The notes under the pieces: model-generated | The model's database searches: none | What the model saw: the letters and a program-made list of their open reading frames with translations, nothing else | What the model was told of the DNA's origin: nothing | Translations under genes and position numbers: made by a program | Assembly: GCA_050949175.1 (NCBI GenBank) | Contig: JBMNFG010000009.1 | Location: 1-64,000 of the forward strand | DNA length: 64,000 nt | DNA from: UBA4971 sp900019985 | GTDB taxonomy: Bacteria; Bacillota; SHA-98; UBA4971 | Direction of reading: 5' to 3' | Part shown: positions 35,209-45,534 of the stretch, piece by piece | Layout of the letters: each line of letters begins with the position of its first letter | How positions within the stretch are numbered: the stretch's first letter is position 1

Positions 35209-36420
35209 GTGAAGTCCGAAAACGTCTTGCCCTTTGCTGTGCTGTGTAGTGTTCCTTTTGTTATGGTCCTCGGTAATTCAATGCTTATCCCGGTGCTTCC
35301 GAAAATCAAAGCCGCGCTTCACTTAAGCCAGATTCAGACAGGCCTTATCATAACCGCATTTTCCGTCCCTGCAGGCCTGGTTATTCTGTTTGTAGGTATT
35401 CTTTCTGACAGAATCGGGAGGAAGGAGGTGATCTCACCGGCTCTTCTGATATATGGGTTGGGAGGGGCAGGAGCGGCTCTTGCAGGAGCATTCCTTGAAA
35501 ATCCATACCCGGTTATTATAGCTGCCAGAGTAGTTCAAGGCATAGGGGCTGCAGGAACAGCTCCTATTGCGATTGCATTGGCAGGGGACATATTTCAGTC
35601 AGAGGAGCGAAGCAAAGCCCAGGGCTTGCTGGAATCATCCAATGGGTTGGGGAAGGTCTTGAGTCCGGTGCTGGGAGCAGGGAGCGGACTCCTTAGTTGG
35701 TGGGCGCCTTTTGCTCTTTACGCGGCTATCTCCATTCCGGCATCTATCGCTGTTTGGACTCTTATCCCTGAACCGAAGAAAAAGCAAGAGAAAACCCCTA
35801 TGGGACATTACTTTCAAGATCTCGGCAACATCTTGAAAGCCAAGGGCTGGTCCTTGGGTTCCTGTTACATTGCAGGCGGAGTAGTGTTGATGATCCTTTT
35901 CGGGGTCTTGTTCTATTTCTCCGATCTCCTTGAATCCCGGTTTAACGTGGCAGGGCTGCTGAAAGGAATCATAATAGCTATCCCGATCCTGGTTATGTCG
36001 GTGACCTCATATTTAGTAGGGCTATTCATGCAGACGCACAGGAACTGGCTGAAAACCGCGACTTGGGTGGGCTTGCTGGTGATTGCAGCTGCACTTCTGG
36101 TATCCTCATTCATAACTAAACCGTTATGGCTCGGGGCAACTATGGCATTTGTCGGGCTGGGCAGCGGGTTTGTGCTGCCTTCTGTGGATACGATGGTAAC
36201 CAGCGCCTCCAGTGGACAGGCCAGGGGAATGGTAACATCGGTCTTCGGCGCTGTGAGGTTTTTCGGGGTTGCACTGGGCCCTCCGGCTTTTGGCTGGTTG
36301 ATGGAACATGGACGGTTTGTTGTTTTTGTTCCTCCTGCGGTCCTGGCAGGCGCAGCAGCAGTCTTCGTTATGTTTGTACTCAAGCTCGATCTGTTAAAAC
36401 CGCCTTCGTCAGGGTCCTGA
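35209..36420 (+). CDS. Major facilitator superfamily transporter
   Basis: A 403-residue, 12-helix carrier. The loop between helices 2 and 3 carries the MFS motif A (GILSDRIGRKEV) and helix 4 begins ARVVQGIGAAGTAPIAIALAGDIF, typical of drug:proton antiporters of the DHA1 group. GTG at 35209 follows AGAGGTG and AAGGA. It stands alone with a palindromic site in front, suggesting it is regulated separately. Efflux of a drug-like compound is a family-based guess. Confidence 0.9.
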   Translation: MKSENVLPFAVLCSVPFVMVLGNSMLIPVLPKIKAALHLSQIQTGLIITAFSVPAGLVILFVGILSDRIGRKEVISPALLIYGLGGAGAALAGAFLENPYPVIIAARVVQGIGAAGTAPIAIALAGDIFQSEERSKAQGLLESSNGLGKVLSPVLGAGSGLLSWWAPFALYAAISIPASIAVWTLIPEPKKKQEKTPMGHYFQDLGNILKAKGWSLGSCYIAGGVVLMILFGVLFYFSDLLESRFNVAGLLKGIIIAIPILVMSVTSYLVGLFMQTHRNWLKTATWVGLLVIAAALLVSSFITKPLWLGATMAFVGLGSGFVLPSVDTMVTSASSGQARGMVTSVFGAVRFFGVALGPPAFGWLMEHGRFVVFVPPAVLAGAAAVFVMFVLKLDLLKPPSSGS

Positions 36421-36749
36421 GCTAATGATCGCAACGCCGAGAACGCGCAGACAGCAGGTGCCCAGGATTCTGCAGTTGGTGATAACTGAGACTTCCTGCG
36501 ACTCTAATCAGTTTTTGCGAGCTAATACTTGTTCGGCGATGTTGTTCTTGAAGACACGAATAGGTAGAGAGCCGGCGCCATGGGAATCGTTGTGTGTGTT
36601 TGTTGAAGGACAATAATGCAGAAAAAGAAAAAAGAGATGCTTTCAGGAAAACACCTATAAACGGGACAAGAAGGCTCTTGATAAGCAGTGCTAAAAGAGA
36701 GTGCTAACAAGGACCTTTGAAAAAGGCCCTGAAAAAAACAGGAAGGATC
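36421..36749. other. Intergenic region, no gene seen
   Basis: About 330 bp of A/G-rich sequence between the MFS gene and the tRNA promoter. I find no conserved frame, repeat or clear terminator in it. Confidence 0.4.
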
Positions 36750-36778
36750 TTGCCCTCTGGCATTATATATGCTATATA
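36750..36778 (+). promoter_or_regulatory. Promoter of tRNA-Ser(GCT)
   Basis: TTGCCC at 36750-36755 and TATATA at 36773-36778 with a 17-bp spacer, 68 bp before the tRNA. Confidence 0.55.
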
Positions 36779-36846
36779 TTTAAGTGCAGGTTACAATCTG
36801 CGAAAGGGCCTTTCGGCCCGATAAAAGCAAACAAGATAGAATAAGC

Positions 36847-36941
36847 GGAGAGATACCCAAGCTGGCTGAAGGGGAAGGTTTGCTAAACCTTTAGGCGGTT
36901 TAACAAGCCGCGCGGGGGTTCGAATCCCCCTCTCTCCGCCA
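36847..36941 (+). tRNA. tRNA-Ser(GCT)
   Basis: A 95-base class II tRNA: acceptor GGAGAGA/TCTCTCC, anticodon stem AAGGT/ACCTT with loop TTGCTAA giving GCT, long variable arm, T-loop GTTCGAATC and encoded GCCA. It reads AGC/AGU. This is the second serine tRNA in the window. Confidence 0.96.
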
Positions 36942-36976
36942 TATTATTTGTCTTGCATATCATTTGTCTTGTCCGA

Positions 36977-38173
36977 TTATGCTTCGAGTCTGAACCGGCC
37001 TCTCTTTTCAAGTCTTGTCAACATCTCTTGAGGATTCTTCACTTTTGCCAGGAAGATTATTGCTGCAATGATGTAGGGTTTGTAGCTTGCTTGTTTATAC
37101 AGGGGAACTCTGTATCGATCGAACACAGACGCTTCCACTTCGCCTTCTTTGCAGCTGACACCGGAAATATCCGCAGGCAGACAGTGCAGGTAAAGCGCCT
37201 TACCGTCGTTTGTAATCTTCATCAATTCTTCTGTGCATTCCCAATCCTTATAATTGGCGTTTTGGGCCAAGAGCTCTTTTTCAAGTGCATCTATGCCATC
37301 AAAGTCATTCTGCTCATAGAGCTCGGTTCGCTTCTTCATCGCCAGGAACGGTGCCCAGCTCTTTGGATAGACAACATCAGCATTCCTGAATGCCTCCGCC
37401 ATACTGTTGGTCTTTATGAATTTCCCGCCGGATTCTTCAGCATTCTTGATTGCAACTTCTTCGACTTCGCCCATGACCTCGTAGCCTTCGGGGTGAGCTA
37501 ACACCACTTCCATGCCCATCCTGGTCATTAAACCTATGACACCTTGCGGAACGGAAAGAGGTTTACCGTAAGAAGGTGAATACGCCCAGGTCATTGCCAG
37601 TTTCTTGCCTTTCAGATTCTCAATGCCGCCAAAATAGTGAATGACATGCAAGAGGTCTGCCATGGTTTGGGTCGGGTGGTCGATATCACACTGCAGGTTT
37701 ACGAGATTAGGCCTTTGCTCTAATATACCTTCCTCATATCCTTGTTGCACTGCTTGAGCCACTTCGCGCATATAGGCATTGCCTTTTCCGATATACATAT
37801 CATCTCGAATGCCTATTACATCTGCCATAAACGAGATCATGTTCGCGGTTTCTCGCACTGTCTCGCCGTGTGCAATCTGAGACTTACCTTCATCCAGGTC
37901 CTGGACTTCAAGGCCTAACAGGTTACAGGCAGATGCGAAGCTAAAGCGCGTACGGGTGGAAAAGTCACGGAAGTTGGATATTCCCAGGCCGCTGTCGAAT
38001 ATTCGAACGGAAATGTTTCTTTCTCTCAGATGGCGCAGAGCGTCTGCTACAGTAAAGATTGCTTCCAACTCATCCCCGGTTTTCTCCCATGTTAGGAAGA
38101 AATCGCTGTTATACAGGTTCTTGAAATCAAGTTGATCTAGCTTCTTTATGTAGTCATTCAGCACCATTCGCAT
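36977..38173 (-). CDS. ygeW: Knotted carbamoyltransferase YgeW
   Basis: A 398-residue trefoil-knotted carbamoyltransferase, almost the length of E. coli YgeW (396). The carbamoyl-phosphate motif is STRTRFSFA (residues 72-80), followed by DEGKSQIAHGETVRETANMISF, the NLQCDIDHPTQTMADL block, MTWAYSPSYGKPLSVPQG and HCLPADISGVSCKEGEV, all shared with YgeW. The natural amino substrate is unknown; in other genomes ygeW accompanies purine or allantoin breakdown genes, but none is next to it here. ATG follows AAGGAGAATGCGA. It is a single gene. Confidence 0.96.
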   Translation of the reverse strand: MRMVLNDYIKKLDQLDFKNLYNSDFFLTWEKTGDELEAIFTVADALRHLRERNISVRIFDSGLGISNFRDFSTRTRFSFASACNLLGLEVQDLDEGKSQIAHGETVRETANMISFMADVIGIRDDMYIGKGNAYMREVAQAVQQGYEEGILEQRPNLVNLQCDIDHPTQTMADLLHVIHYFGGIENLKGKKLAMTWAYSPSYGKPLSVPQGVIGLMTRMGMEVVLAHPEGYEVMGEVEEVAIKNAEESGGKFIKTNSMAEAFRNADVVYPKSWAPFLAMKKRTELYEQNDFDGIDALEKELLAQNANYKDWECTEELMKITNDGKALYLHCLPADISGVSCKEGEVEASVFDRYRVPLYKQASYKPYIIAAIIFLAKVKNPQEMLTRLEKRGRFRLEA

Positions 38174-38639
38174 TCTCCTTTATCAGTATTTTTGGTGTTT
38201 TGGCTTTCAACGCCGAAAGGCATCTACTGGCCGATAATGAGATCACCCGATCCTGCCTGGCTTTGCCCCACCTCACCCCCCGTGCCTTGCCTGATCTTAT
38301 ACGCTACCCTAAGAGTGTCGCCCACTCTGTTACTGGCCTCAGTGTAACAGCCTTGAAAGCAGTCCTCTGTTTTCTCGGATCATCTTGTAAGATTGTGTAT
38401 ACCATGTGAATAATTTCTATACTGATGCTGATACTCCTTCTCGATACAGAGCCGTGCTGTAAGTTGTGCTACATTTTTGCGGGACGTTTTTCAGTTTAAG
38501 TACATAGCTGTATTCTCAAATTGCAGTCTAAAATACCGTTTCGCGGCCTTGATGATGACAGCAGGCCCATAAATCGTTACAATGCAAGACATACTGGGAG
38601 CTCTGTCCTGAATGTTCTAGCCACGAAACGGTTTAGCAT
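38174..38639. other. Intergenic region with a long-range inverted repeat
   Basis: Between ygeW and the disrupted hydrolase. ACCGTTTCG (38535-38543) and CGAAACGGT (38624-38632) form a 9-bp inverted repeat 80 bp apart. No gene is seen. Confidence 0.4.
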
Positions 38640-38694
38640 AAAAGGAAGCCCCATAGGAGAACCACTAAGGTCCCATTTGGTGGGGCTTCCTTTT
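38640..38694. terminator. Bidirectional terminator downstream of the first hydrolase pseudogene
   Basis: AAAAGGAAGCCCCA (38640-38653) pairs perfectly over 14 bp with TGGGGCTTCCTTTT (38681-38694), with T runs on both strands. Confidence 0.75.
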
Positions 38695-38821
38695 CTTCAT
38701 AATGATATTCAACCTCTGCCGGAGTGGCCTTTGGCCGCGGCGGCAGCACGCAGCTTTCTACTTAATGGTTATGACAAGCCCGTCGCCACGTGATCCGTCC
38801 GCGAAGACAGGTTTCCGGATC

Positions 38822-40843
38822 CTACCGGTCGTGCACTCGCAGAGTATCTCCAGGCTCGCCGATGAACACCAGATACATCCCTTCCTCAACTTCCGCTTCG
38901 CGCATCGGAGTCTTTAGGCTGTCGTAAACCGCTTCACAGCCTTGTGAAAAGACCACAACTCTTCCGTTTTCCGGGAAGTCAAAGCTTGCCTGTCCGCTGA
39001 ACCCGAACACTCTTGACTTGTTATGCCCGGCGCGCTCAATCTGCAGATCATCGCCATTTTTGATAACAGGCAGCATGGCCGCATCTATGAAGTACTCCCC
39101 GGAAGTGTGCAGCACTGTCTCTCCATGCATTTCCTGGAGCGATACTTCAAACTGATCCCGGACATAGTGGAACGACATCTTGGTGCTAGTGGGGCTGCTA
39201 AGAGCAAGTGGAGTGAACACCTGTCCGTCAGCAACGATTATGTAGCCAGGCAGTTCAGGAATGGCGAGTGTCTTGAAAACCCTGGGATAAAGATCATTTC
39301 TGCCCAGGTTAACCGGAACCCAGGCCTTTCCGAGAAAGGCGCCGGGATCTATCGACTCGGCAGGCCTCAACTTCTCAAAACCTGCGTGTCCCACATCCGG
39401 ACTCTCAGAGAAATGCATTAATAACAGCGTTCCGTTCCTGTGTTCGGCAAAGGAAAAGCTGAGGCCATTGGACTCGTGGAACTTGCCGTCCTCCTTATAT
39501 GCAGCAACAATCGAGGGAACAAAGCCGCTGCCGTCGAAGGTTGATAGGATGATGCTGCTCTTATCCTCAGACAGTGCAACCTGGACAAGCCCATTAGTGG
39601 AGTTGTAAAACCCTGCGAAACGCTGGAGTTCACCTGGGATGGGAGCGTCAGCGGGAGGTGCAGGTTGAGCCGCCGCCTCTTCCATAAGGCCCAGCTCTCG
39701 CAAGGTGGCTTCAAGAACGGTATCAGCAACGGCTGCCGGGTCTGCCGCGCCGGCAAAGATTACGGCCACATTGATACGCTCTTTCGGTAACACACACAAC
39801 TGCGAAAAGTACTGCATCGTGCCGCCGTCTTTTGCAATAACATTAACGCCCAGCCGTCTCAACATCGGGACCGACACAAAGTCCCAGCCCAGCCCGGGAC
39901 AGAACAAGGGACTTCCGACAGGAACTGTTTCAGGCCCATATTGAGCCCGGGTGTACTCTTCCAGCATAGATGGGCTTAATATTGACCCGGGCTGCAGGAT
40001 CTCTCCGAATTTGCAGAGATCCACTGCCGTGGAGGCCAACCCTCCGCTACCAAGGATGTTCACATATTCGAGAGGCAGGGGGAATGTACTATCTCCTTCG
40101 TACACCCTGGCTATGTTCTCGTTGCCTTCCTTGAAATAGGCACTGGTATTTGTCAGGCCCAGCTTGGTGAAGATTTCTTGCTCCAGGAACTCAGCGAAAC
40201 TAAGACCCGAAACCCGCTCGATTACTGCCTCAGCTACGGTAAACCCGTCGTTGCAGTAGACGCTGATTCTCCCCGGATCGTTTACCAGGTAGGTGCCCTG
40301 CAGCAGTTCCAACGTCTCCCGGACGTAACCCTGTGCTTTTCGGCTGCAAAGCCGTTTTTGAAGTTCGTGCCCGGTAGGCCTGAAGTGTGATTGAGCAGCA
40401 TGCGGACGGTGATGTCCTTATACCTCTCGTCCTGCATTGAAAATTCGGGCAGGTATTCTGTGACCGGCTTGTCTAACTCAACCTTGTCTTGCTGTACCAA
40501 GGTCAAAATGCTTGCAGCAGTGAAGATTTTGCTGATAGAACCTATTATTGAACTGTGTATCTATGTCTACTGGAAGATCCCGGGCACGATCCCTAAGCCC
40601 GAACCCTTCTGCATAGACTACTTCACCATCCACCATCACTGCTACCGTGGCACTTGATGACTGCCAGGTAGACATCTGCTGAGCTACGGCCTCCCGCGCT
40701 GCTGCGGCGACTTCTTCGTAGCCTGCTTTCTCAATGACAGTCTCAGCCTGAACAATATTGGTGAGACCCCCTAATACCTGGAAACAAATGATAAACGACA
40801 ATACGATGGACAGATTTGCTCTCAATGTGGGCCGTTTTTTCAT
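38822..40843 (-). pseudogene. Exported serine hydrolase (beta-lactamase/class C family), two frameshifts
   Basis: The pieces read as one ~670-residue protein in three parts. A signal peptide and N-terminus start at ATG 40843 (MKKRPTLRANLSIVL; GGAGGGGCGG upstream). The middle part, with the catalytic S-x-x-K (GSISKIFTAAS) and RMLLNHTSGLPGTNF, is in a different frame from about 40545 to 40340. The rest has the Y-x-N motif (SVYCNDGF) and a C-terminal lipocalin-like region, back in the first frame to 38822. One base appears gained near 40545 (AATAATAGG) and another shift restores the frame near 40340. The products must be broken unless these are sequence errors. It is a paralogue of the next gene. 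Confidence 0.8.
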
Positions 40844-40929
40844 TTCCGCCCCTCCTGACTAAAGTGTGGATGAGACTACGGGATTCAAACGCAGCTCTGT
40901 TCCAAGAGGAAATCCTGGCAGTCTGCGAC

Positions 40930-43009
40930 TTACTCCTTGATGCTTATAATGAACCGGTCGCCGGGCGATTCGCCTACAAAGACAACCTTTCCGTTCTTAG
41001 GAAGCTGGACAGGCTGATTACCATTAACCACAGAGAAGTGGACATACAGCCCCTCAGCGTCATAGACAGCGAATGATCCGCCTTCGGGTAGGATGACTGT
41101 CATTGTCTTGCCCGCAACCTGCTCATTGATGGTAAACCACCGAGCGTACCCGTCTGCCTGGATGGTGCAGGTGACATTCTCTCCGGCTTCAAGCTCCTCG
41201 AGATCACTCTCTCTGAGGTAAACCCCGCCTGCGGAAATGAGGAGGTACTCCTTCCCGTCAACGACTGCGACCTCCAAGTCTATGCTGTCGCGTCCGCTCA
41301 TTACCGGGATCGTGGTATCCTGGATGGCATGGTTGGCATCGAGGATTCTGCATGTGTCGACATATCCGGGTAGTTCTTCGCTGGTGGTGATCATGATAGA
41401 TACCATGTCCGGCGCGGTGTAAGCCTGGCTGGTTGGTATCTCATTGAGAACGTAGTATCTGGTTCCATTCCTGAGATCCCAGGCCTTCTGCACCGCGTCG
41501 TCAACGACATTGGCTTCGATCCTCTGCATATCGTAACCGGTCATCACCACCTGTCCCAGTCCTGGTAAGCTAAATGTTTGAACCAAGCGAGTATACGTCT
41601 TCCCGTTCGATTCTTTCACAAAGGTTATCCTCTTGTCGCCGGCTTCACTCACAAACTCGCCATCCGACGTATAGCAATAAGTCTCGCTGGGTATGTCTGC
41701 GCTGGACAAAGGTGTCACCGTGGCTTTGCCATCCGGGCTGATTGCTATCTCGCTTACCACGGAGTTGTTGGCGTAGAGGCCGGCATACTCCATGAGCTCG
41801 ATGGGCACGTTCAGATGCAACCGGAGCCCTAAGGTCCTGAAGCGGGAAGATCTCTTTGATTTTCCCCTCGGCCAGCAACGCCTGAGACAAGACGGACTGA
41901 GCCATGGGCAGGCCATACATGATGCTTGAGCCGCTCGACATCACCACAGCAAAGGCCATGTTGTGTTCAGGCAGGACCATCAGTAAACTGTGATACGGAA
42001 CTGTGTCTCCGCCTTTGAAAAGGGCCTGTATGCCGTATTCGCTGAAGAAGTTGGGGCCAACCGAATCCCAGCCCAGTCCGTACCCGATCACGCCCTCGCC
42101 CGGTTCAGGCCAGATGCCCCTTAGATACTCTTTCTGCATCGAGGCCGTTCTCATTTCGTCAGAGAGGAGCTCTGCTGCAGCTACTGATCCCGGGTCATCC
42201 ATATATGCTTGAGCTAGTTTGCATAGATCTTCCGCAGTGGAGTAGACCCCGCCTAAGCCAATGGCGTTACAGTTGTCGTATGGCGTTATCTCTCCCTGGA
42301 AGAACGTCCTTGCCATCCTGGTCCTGTCGAAGTCATCTTGAGGTGTCTTGGTGTTTGTCATTCCGACAGACTCGGTAATGCGCTGTCTAACGAACTCGGA
42401 AAAGCTCATGCCGCTGACTCTCTCAACGATAATCTCCGCAAGTGAGAACCCGTCATTGCAGTAGACTGAGAACTCTCCAGGATCTGCTTTCAGTCGCTGT
42501 TTCGCGAGCTGCGGCAGCAGACTATCATGGTAGCGGGTACTGGGTATACCGTAAGTCATAGTGCTAAACATAAGAGTGCCCAGTATTCCTGAGGAGTGAT
42601 TAAGAAGCATACGCACAGTTATGTCTTTGTACCGTTCATCAGCCATTTCGAACTCAGGGATCTATGTTACCACGGGTTCATCCAAGTCCGGTTTGCCGTC
42701 GTCTACAAGCAGTAAGACAGCGGTGGTAGCGAACATCTTACTCGCAGAGACGATTCCGTAGATGGTCTGATTACTCATGGAAGCAGCATCAGATCCGTTT
42801 TCGGTTTTGGAAAGGGCAAGGCCTGATACGACTATCTCACCATTGGAAATCAGCGCGTATTCCACACTCGGGATGTCGTAGCTGGAGACAAGAATGTAGG
42901 CAAGCTCGGAAGCCAATTACCTCACTTCGGCATAGGGGTCTTGTTTAGCAAAGGCTACTCCTTGGAACGCGAGCAATAAGATGATCAACAGCGACAATAG
43001 TCTATCCAT
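40930..43009 (-). pseudogene. Exported serine hydrolase paralogue with two in-frame stops and a frameshift
   Basis: A second member of the same family, head-to-tail with the first. The signal peptide begins at ATG 43009 (MDRLLSLLIILLLAFQGVAFA). TAA at 42917-42919 and TAG at 42662-42664 interrupt the same frame; at the TAG the paralogue has Tyr (EYLPEF versus T-stop-IPEF). S-x-x-K (SASK) and Y-x-N (YCNDGF) are otherwise intact. Near 41830 the frame shifts, after which the C-terminal region (LMEYAGLYANNSVV) continues to 40930. Three separate lesions make genuine decay more likely than sequencing error. Confidence 0.85.
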
Positions 43010-43087
43010 GCGTTTTTGTCTGTGAATTCTTCTCACTCCTCCTAATGGCAATAAATGGTAATACAGTGATTTCTACGAAGTATTTTC

Positions 43088-43132
43088 TGTCAAAATTCTC
43101 TTTCCTTCTACATCATGAACAAAATTTTGACA
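43088..43132. repeat. Inverted repeat in the gap between the hydrolase and amidohydrolase remnants
   Basis: TGTCAAAATT (43088-43097) and AATTTTGACA (43123-43132) are exact inverted copies 25 bp apart. Each carries a TTGACA facing outward, so they may be parts of divergent promoters, though I cannot match -10 elements at proper spacing. Confidence 0.4.
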
Positions 43133-43301
43133 AGTTTCAACATTGTGCCTTGCAGGTGGGGCTATGTTTCCTGGGTTTTTGGCTGCACCCCCATCACAGG
43201 ATTCTCAAATGGCCATTGCCATTGTAATGCAACATTGATTACAATTGGGATAATTTAGAACTCTTCGGGAGGATTGAACCTCAAGCAATGGAGGTATATG
43301 A

Positions 43302-44519
43302 ATGAAATCATCAAAAACCGCAACAGCATGGGCAGTGGTAATTGCGCTATTGATAGCTTTGGCAGCATGTGGCTATGCATAAGAACCCGTCAATAATGCA
43401 TCAGCAGCTAAGAAAAGGATTTATACTGATTGCCGTGCGCACATACAGAGCAGACCGATGGCCGATGTTTTCATAATGGTAAATGGAAGTGATAAATTTT
43501 GCGGGAATCAAGTAGAGGAGTTCTCGGCTGAAAGAATAGTCACCATGTTGGATGAGGCGGGGCTGGACAGGGCTTTCATATTGTCAGAAGCGTATATGCT
43601 CGGAATGGATAGAATCGCAGGACCGGATGAGTATAATGACGTGAAAAAGGAAAACAACTATCTTGCCATTCAGTGTGCCAAATATCCTGAAAGACTAATA
43701 GGCTTTTTCGGTGTAAATCCTCTGAAGGATTATGCAATAAGGGAAGTTGACAGGTGCTACCATGAACTCAAGCTGCCAGGGCTAAAGCTTCATTTTGACA
43801 ATTCACTGGTTGATTTGAAGAACCCGGAACATTTGCAGAAAATACAGGAACTTTTTTCTCACGCTGCAAGAAGAGGAATACCGATACTGCTACATTTTAG
43901 AAGCGAAGTCCCCGAATTCGGGAAAAAGGACGCTGAGATACTTATAAACGAGGTAATCTCAAAATCTCTCGGACTCAAGCTGCAAATAGCTCACTTTGGA
44001 GGTTGGGGAGGATTCGATGAGGTTACCGAAGAGGTAATCTTAACTTTTATTCAAGCTTACGATAAAAACAAGGACCTAGATAAAAACAATATAGTTTTCG
44101 ACATTTCCGGTGTCATTGTAACCGATAATGAGAGAATTGACGGTATACTTCCTAGTACAACCGAGGAACAGGGTAAGAAGATAGCGGATTACATTAGGGC
44201 CTGGGGAATTGAAAATATCGTATTTGGTAGCGACTGGTGCTTCTGCTCACCGGCAAGGTACATAGACAATATTAAAAGAATGCTGCCTTTAAGTGAGGCA
44301 GAAATCGAGCAAATATTGAGCAATGATACAAGCATAAGAATGTTTGGAAGCAGCGAAATCAGGCATCCTGAGCTAGAGGAGCTTCTCAAGACTCTTAAAG
44401 AAGGTATTGATTACAGTGTACCTTTCAGTGTCAAATTAGGTGGATGGGCACAGAGAGATATCACCGTTGAGATTATTGGTTTCTTTGATATACTAATATC
44501 TAAGAAATATATGTTCTGA
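43302..44519 (+). pseudogene. Lipoprotein-type amidohydrolase interrupted by an in-frame TAA
   Basis: ATG 43302 follows GGAGG and starts a lipoprotein signal peptide (MKSSKTATAW ... ALAACGYA) that stops at TAA 43380-43382. The same frame continues through IYTDCRAHI, evidently the metal-binding DCHAHI motif with the first His changed to Arg, into a 353-residue TIM-barrel amidohydrolase open from ATG 43458. The barrel retains HFGGWGG and FGSDW (metal/catalytic Asp). Translation from 43458 would lack the N-terminal metal site, so activity is doubtful. Base composition is more A/T-rich than its neighbours, suggesting transfer. Confidence 0.7.
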
Positions 44520-44555
44520 AGGATGCTGTGACATGTGCTAGAGGGAGGGGTTCTC

Positions 44556-44924
44556 ATGTCAAGACCAGCATCGGAGCGTGATTATATGGGCAGCAGGATA
44601 ATACGTGTGTCCAAGAAGCGCCAGATAACAATCCCGCTGAAGTACTACGAAGCTCTAGATCTCGGGGACCAAGTTGAATGCTCCCTGGAGAATGGGGCGA
44701 TCGTTATTCGACCGTTGCGGCGCACAGATGATGAGTTCTCTGTTGAGATACTGAAGGAACTGGTATCGAAGGGTTTCTCAGGTGATGAACTTGTTAGGGA
44801 ATTCGAAGCTGCGCGCTACCGAGTTAGAAAAGCAGTCGACCGATTGCTTGAAGAGGTAGATAGAATCGCCGATGGTACGCAGTCATCGGCTTGCTTTGAC
44901 GACATCTTCAATCCAGAGGCTTAA
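44556..44924 (+). CDS. AbrB/MazE-type antitoxin
   Basis: A 122-residue protein. Residues about 12-52 form a SpoVT/AbrB swapped-hairpin DNA-binding domain (SRIIRVSKKRQITIPLKYYEAL, then GDQVECSLENGAIVIRPL), followed by a helical tail likely to wrap the toxin. ATG at 44556 is chosen because GGGAGGGG lies five bases upstream; GTG 44535 would include that site. It is two bases upstream of a RelE/ParE-type toxin gene, and such pairs usually repress their own promoter. It borders a decaying, A/T-richer block, consistent with a mobile module. Confidence 0.85.
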   Translation: MSRPASERDYMGSRIIRVSKKRQITIPLKYYEALDLGDQVECSLENGAIVIRPLRRTDDEFSVEILKELVSKGFSGDELVREFEAARYRVRKAVDRLLEEVDRIADGTQSSACFDDIFNPEA

Positions 44925-44926
44925 TA

Positions 44927-45217
44927 ATGTATGACCTCCGTTTCAGCTCATCGGCTGAGAGATACCTGAAGAAGCTTAAAGACAGAGCACTCAAAGATGC
45001 CTATAAGACTGCTTTTCTTTCGATTATGAAGAACCCCTACATCGGTAGCCGGAAGGTGGGCGATTTATGGGGAGTATATGGGTTTGATTTCAGGCACCGA
45101 GGAGTCAGCTACGAGATCGCCTATGTCATACGGGAGGGAAATAAGCCAGTAGTAGTGGTTCTTTTAGCGGGTACAAGAGAAAACTTCTACCAGCAATTGA
45201 AGCGCTACATGAAATAA
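44927..45217 (+). CDS. RelE/ParE-family toxin
   Basis: A 96-residue protein with the RelE/ParE fold: YDLRFSSSAERYLKKLKDRALKDA at the N-terminus, the central GVYGFDFRHRGVSYEIAYVI strands and a C-terminal helix after LLAGTRENFYQQL. Basic residues in the middle would face mRNA if it is an RNase of the RelE type; a gyrase-targeting ParE-like activity is the alternative. It directly follows its AbrB-type antitoxin gene. Confidence 0.87.
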   Translation: MYDLRFSSSAERYLKKLKDRALKDAYKTAFLSIMKNPYIGSRKVGDLWGVYGFDFRHRGVSYEIAYVIREGNKPVVVVLLAGTRENFYQQLKRYMK

Positions 45218-45334
45218 TACTTTTGATAAACAAAAAAGTGTCTCATGCCCGCCGAAATAATTCCAGGATACCGAAAACACCTCCGGAGGGGGGTTGCATT
45301 ATCACAGGCCGACCGCAGGAGTATCGTTCCGCAA

Positions 45335-45363
45335 TTGACAAACGTCAGCATCGTAGATAAACT
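45335..45363 (+). promoter_or_regulatory. Promoter of tRNA-Arg
   Basis: TTGACA at 45335-45340 and TAAACT at 45358-45363 with a 17-bp spacer, 13 bp before the tRNA 5' end. Confidence 0.65.
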
Positions 45364-45376
45364 AGAAACGCAAGGT

Positions 45377-45452
45377 GCGCCCGTAGCTCAGTGGATAGAG
45401 CGTCTGACTTCGGATCAGAAAGTCGGGGGTTCAAATCCCTCCGGGCGTGCCA
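45377..45452 (+). tRNA. tRNA-Arg(TCG)
   Basis: A 76-base cloverleaf: acceptor GCGCCCG/CGGGCGT (a G1-U72 wobble end), D-arm GCTCAGTGGATAGAGC with A20, anticodon stem TCTGA/TCAGA with loop CTTCGGA giving TCG, T-loop TTCAAAT and encoded CCA. It reads CGA and related CGN codons. Confidence 0.95.
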
Positions 45453-45534
45453 TGCTTTATCTGATGAGGTTCTTATCTGGGGTTATATAGAGTTCAGAAC
45501 GGGTTCTGAGTTTGTTCAGGACCTTCTTTTTTTC

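Noticed and set aside
38535..38632. Terminal inverted repeats of a small mobile element
   Set aside because: The 9-bp arms enclose only 80 bp, with no target duplication or transposase remnant.
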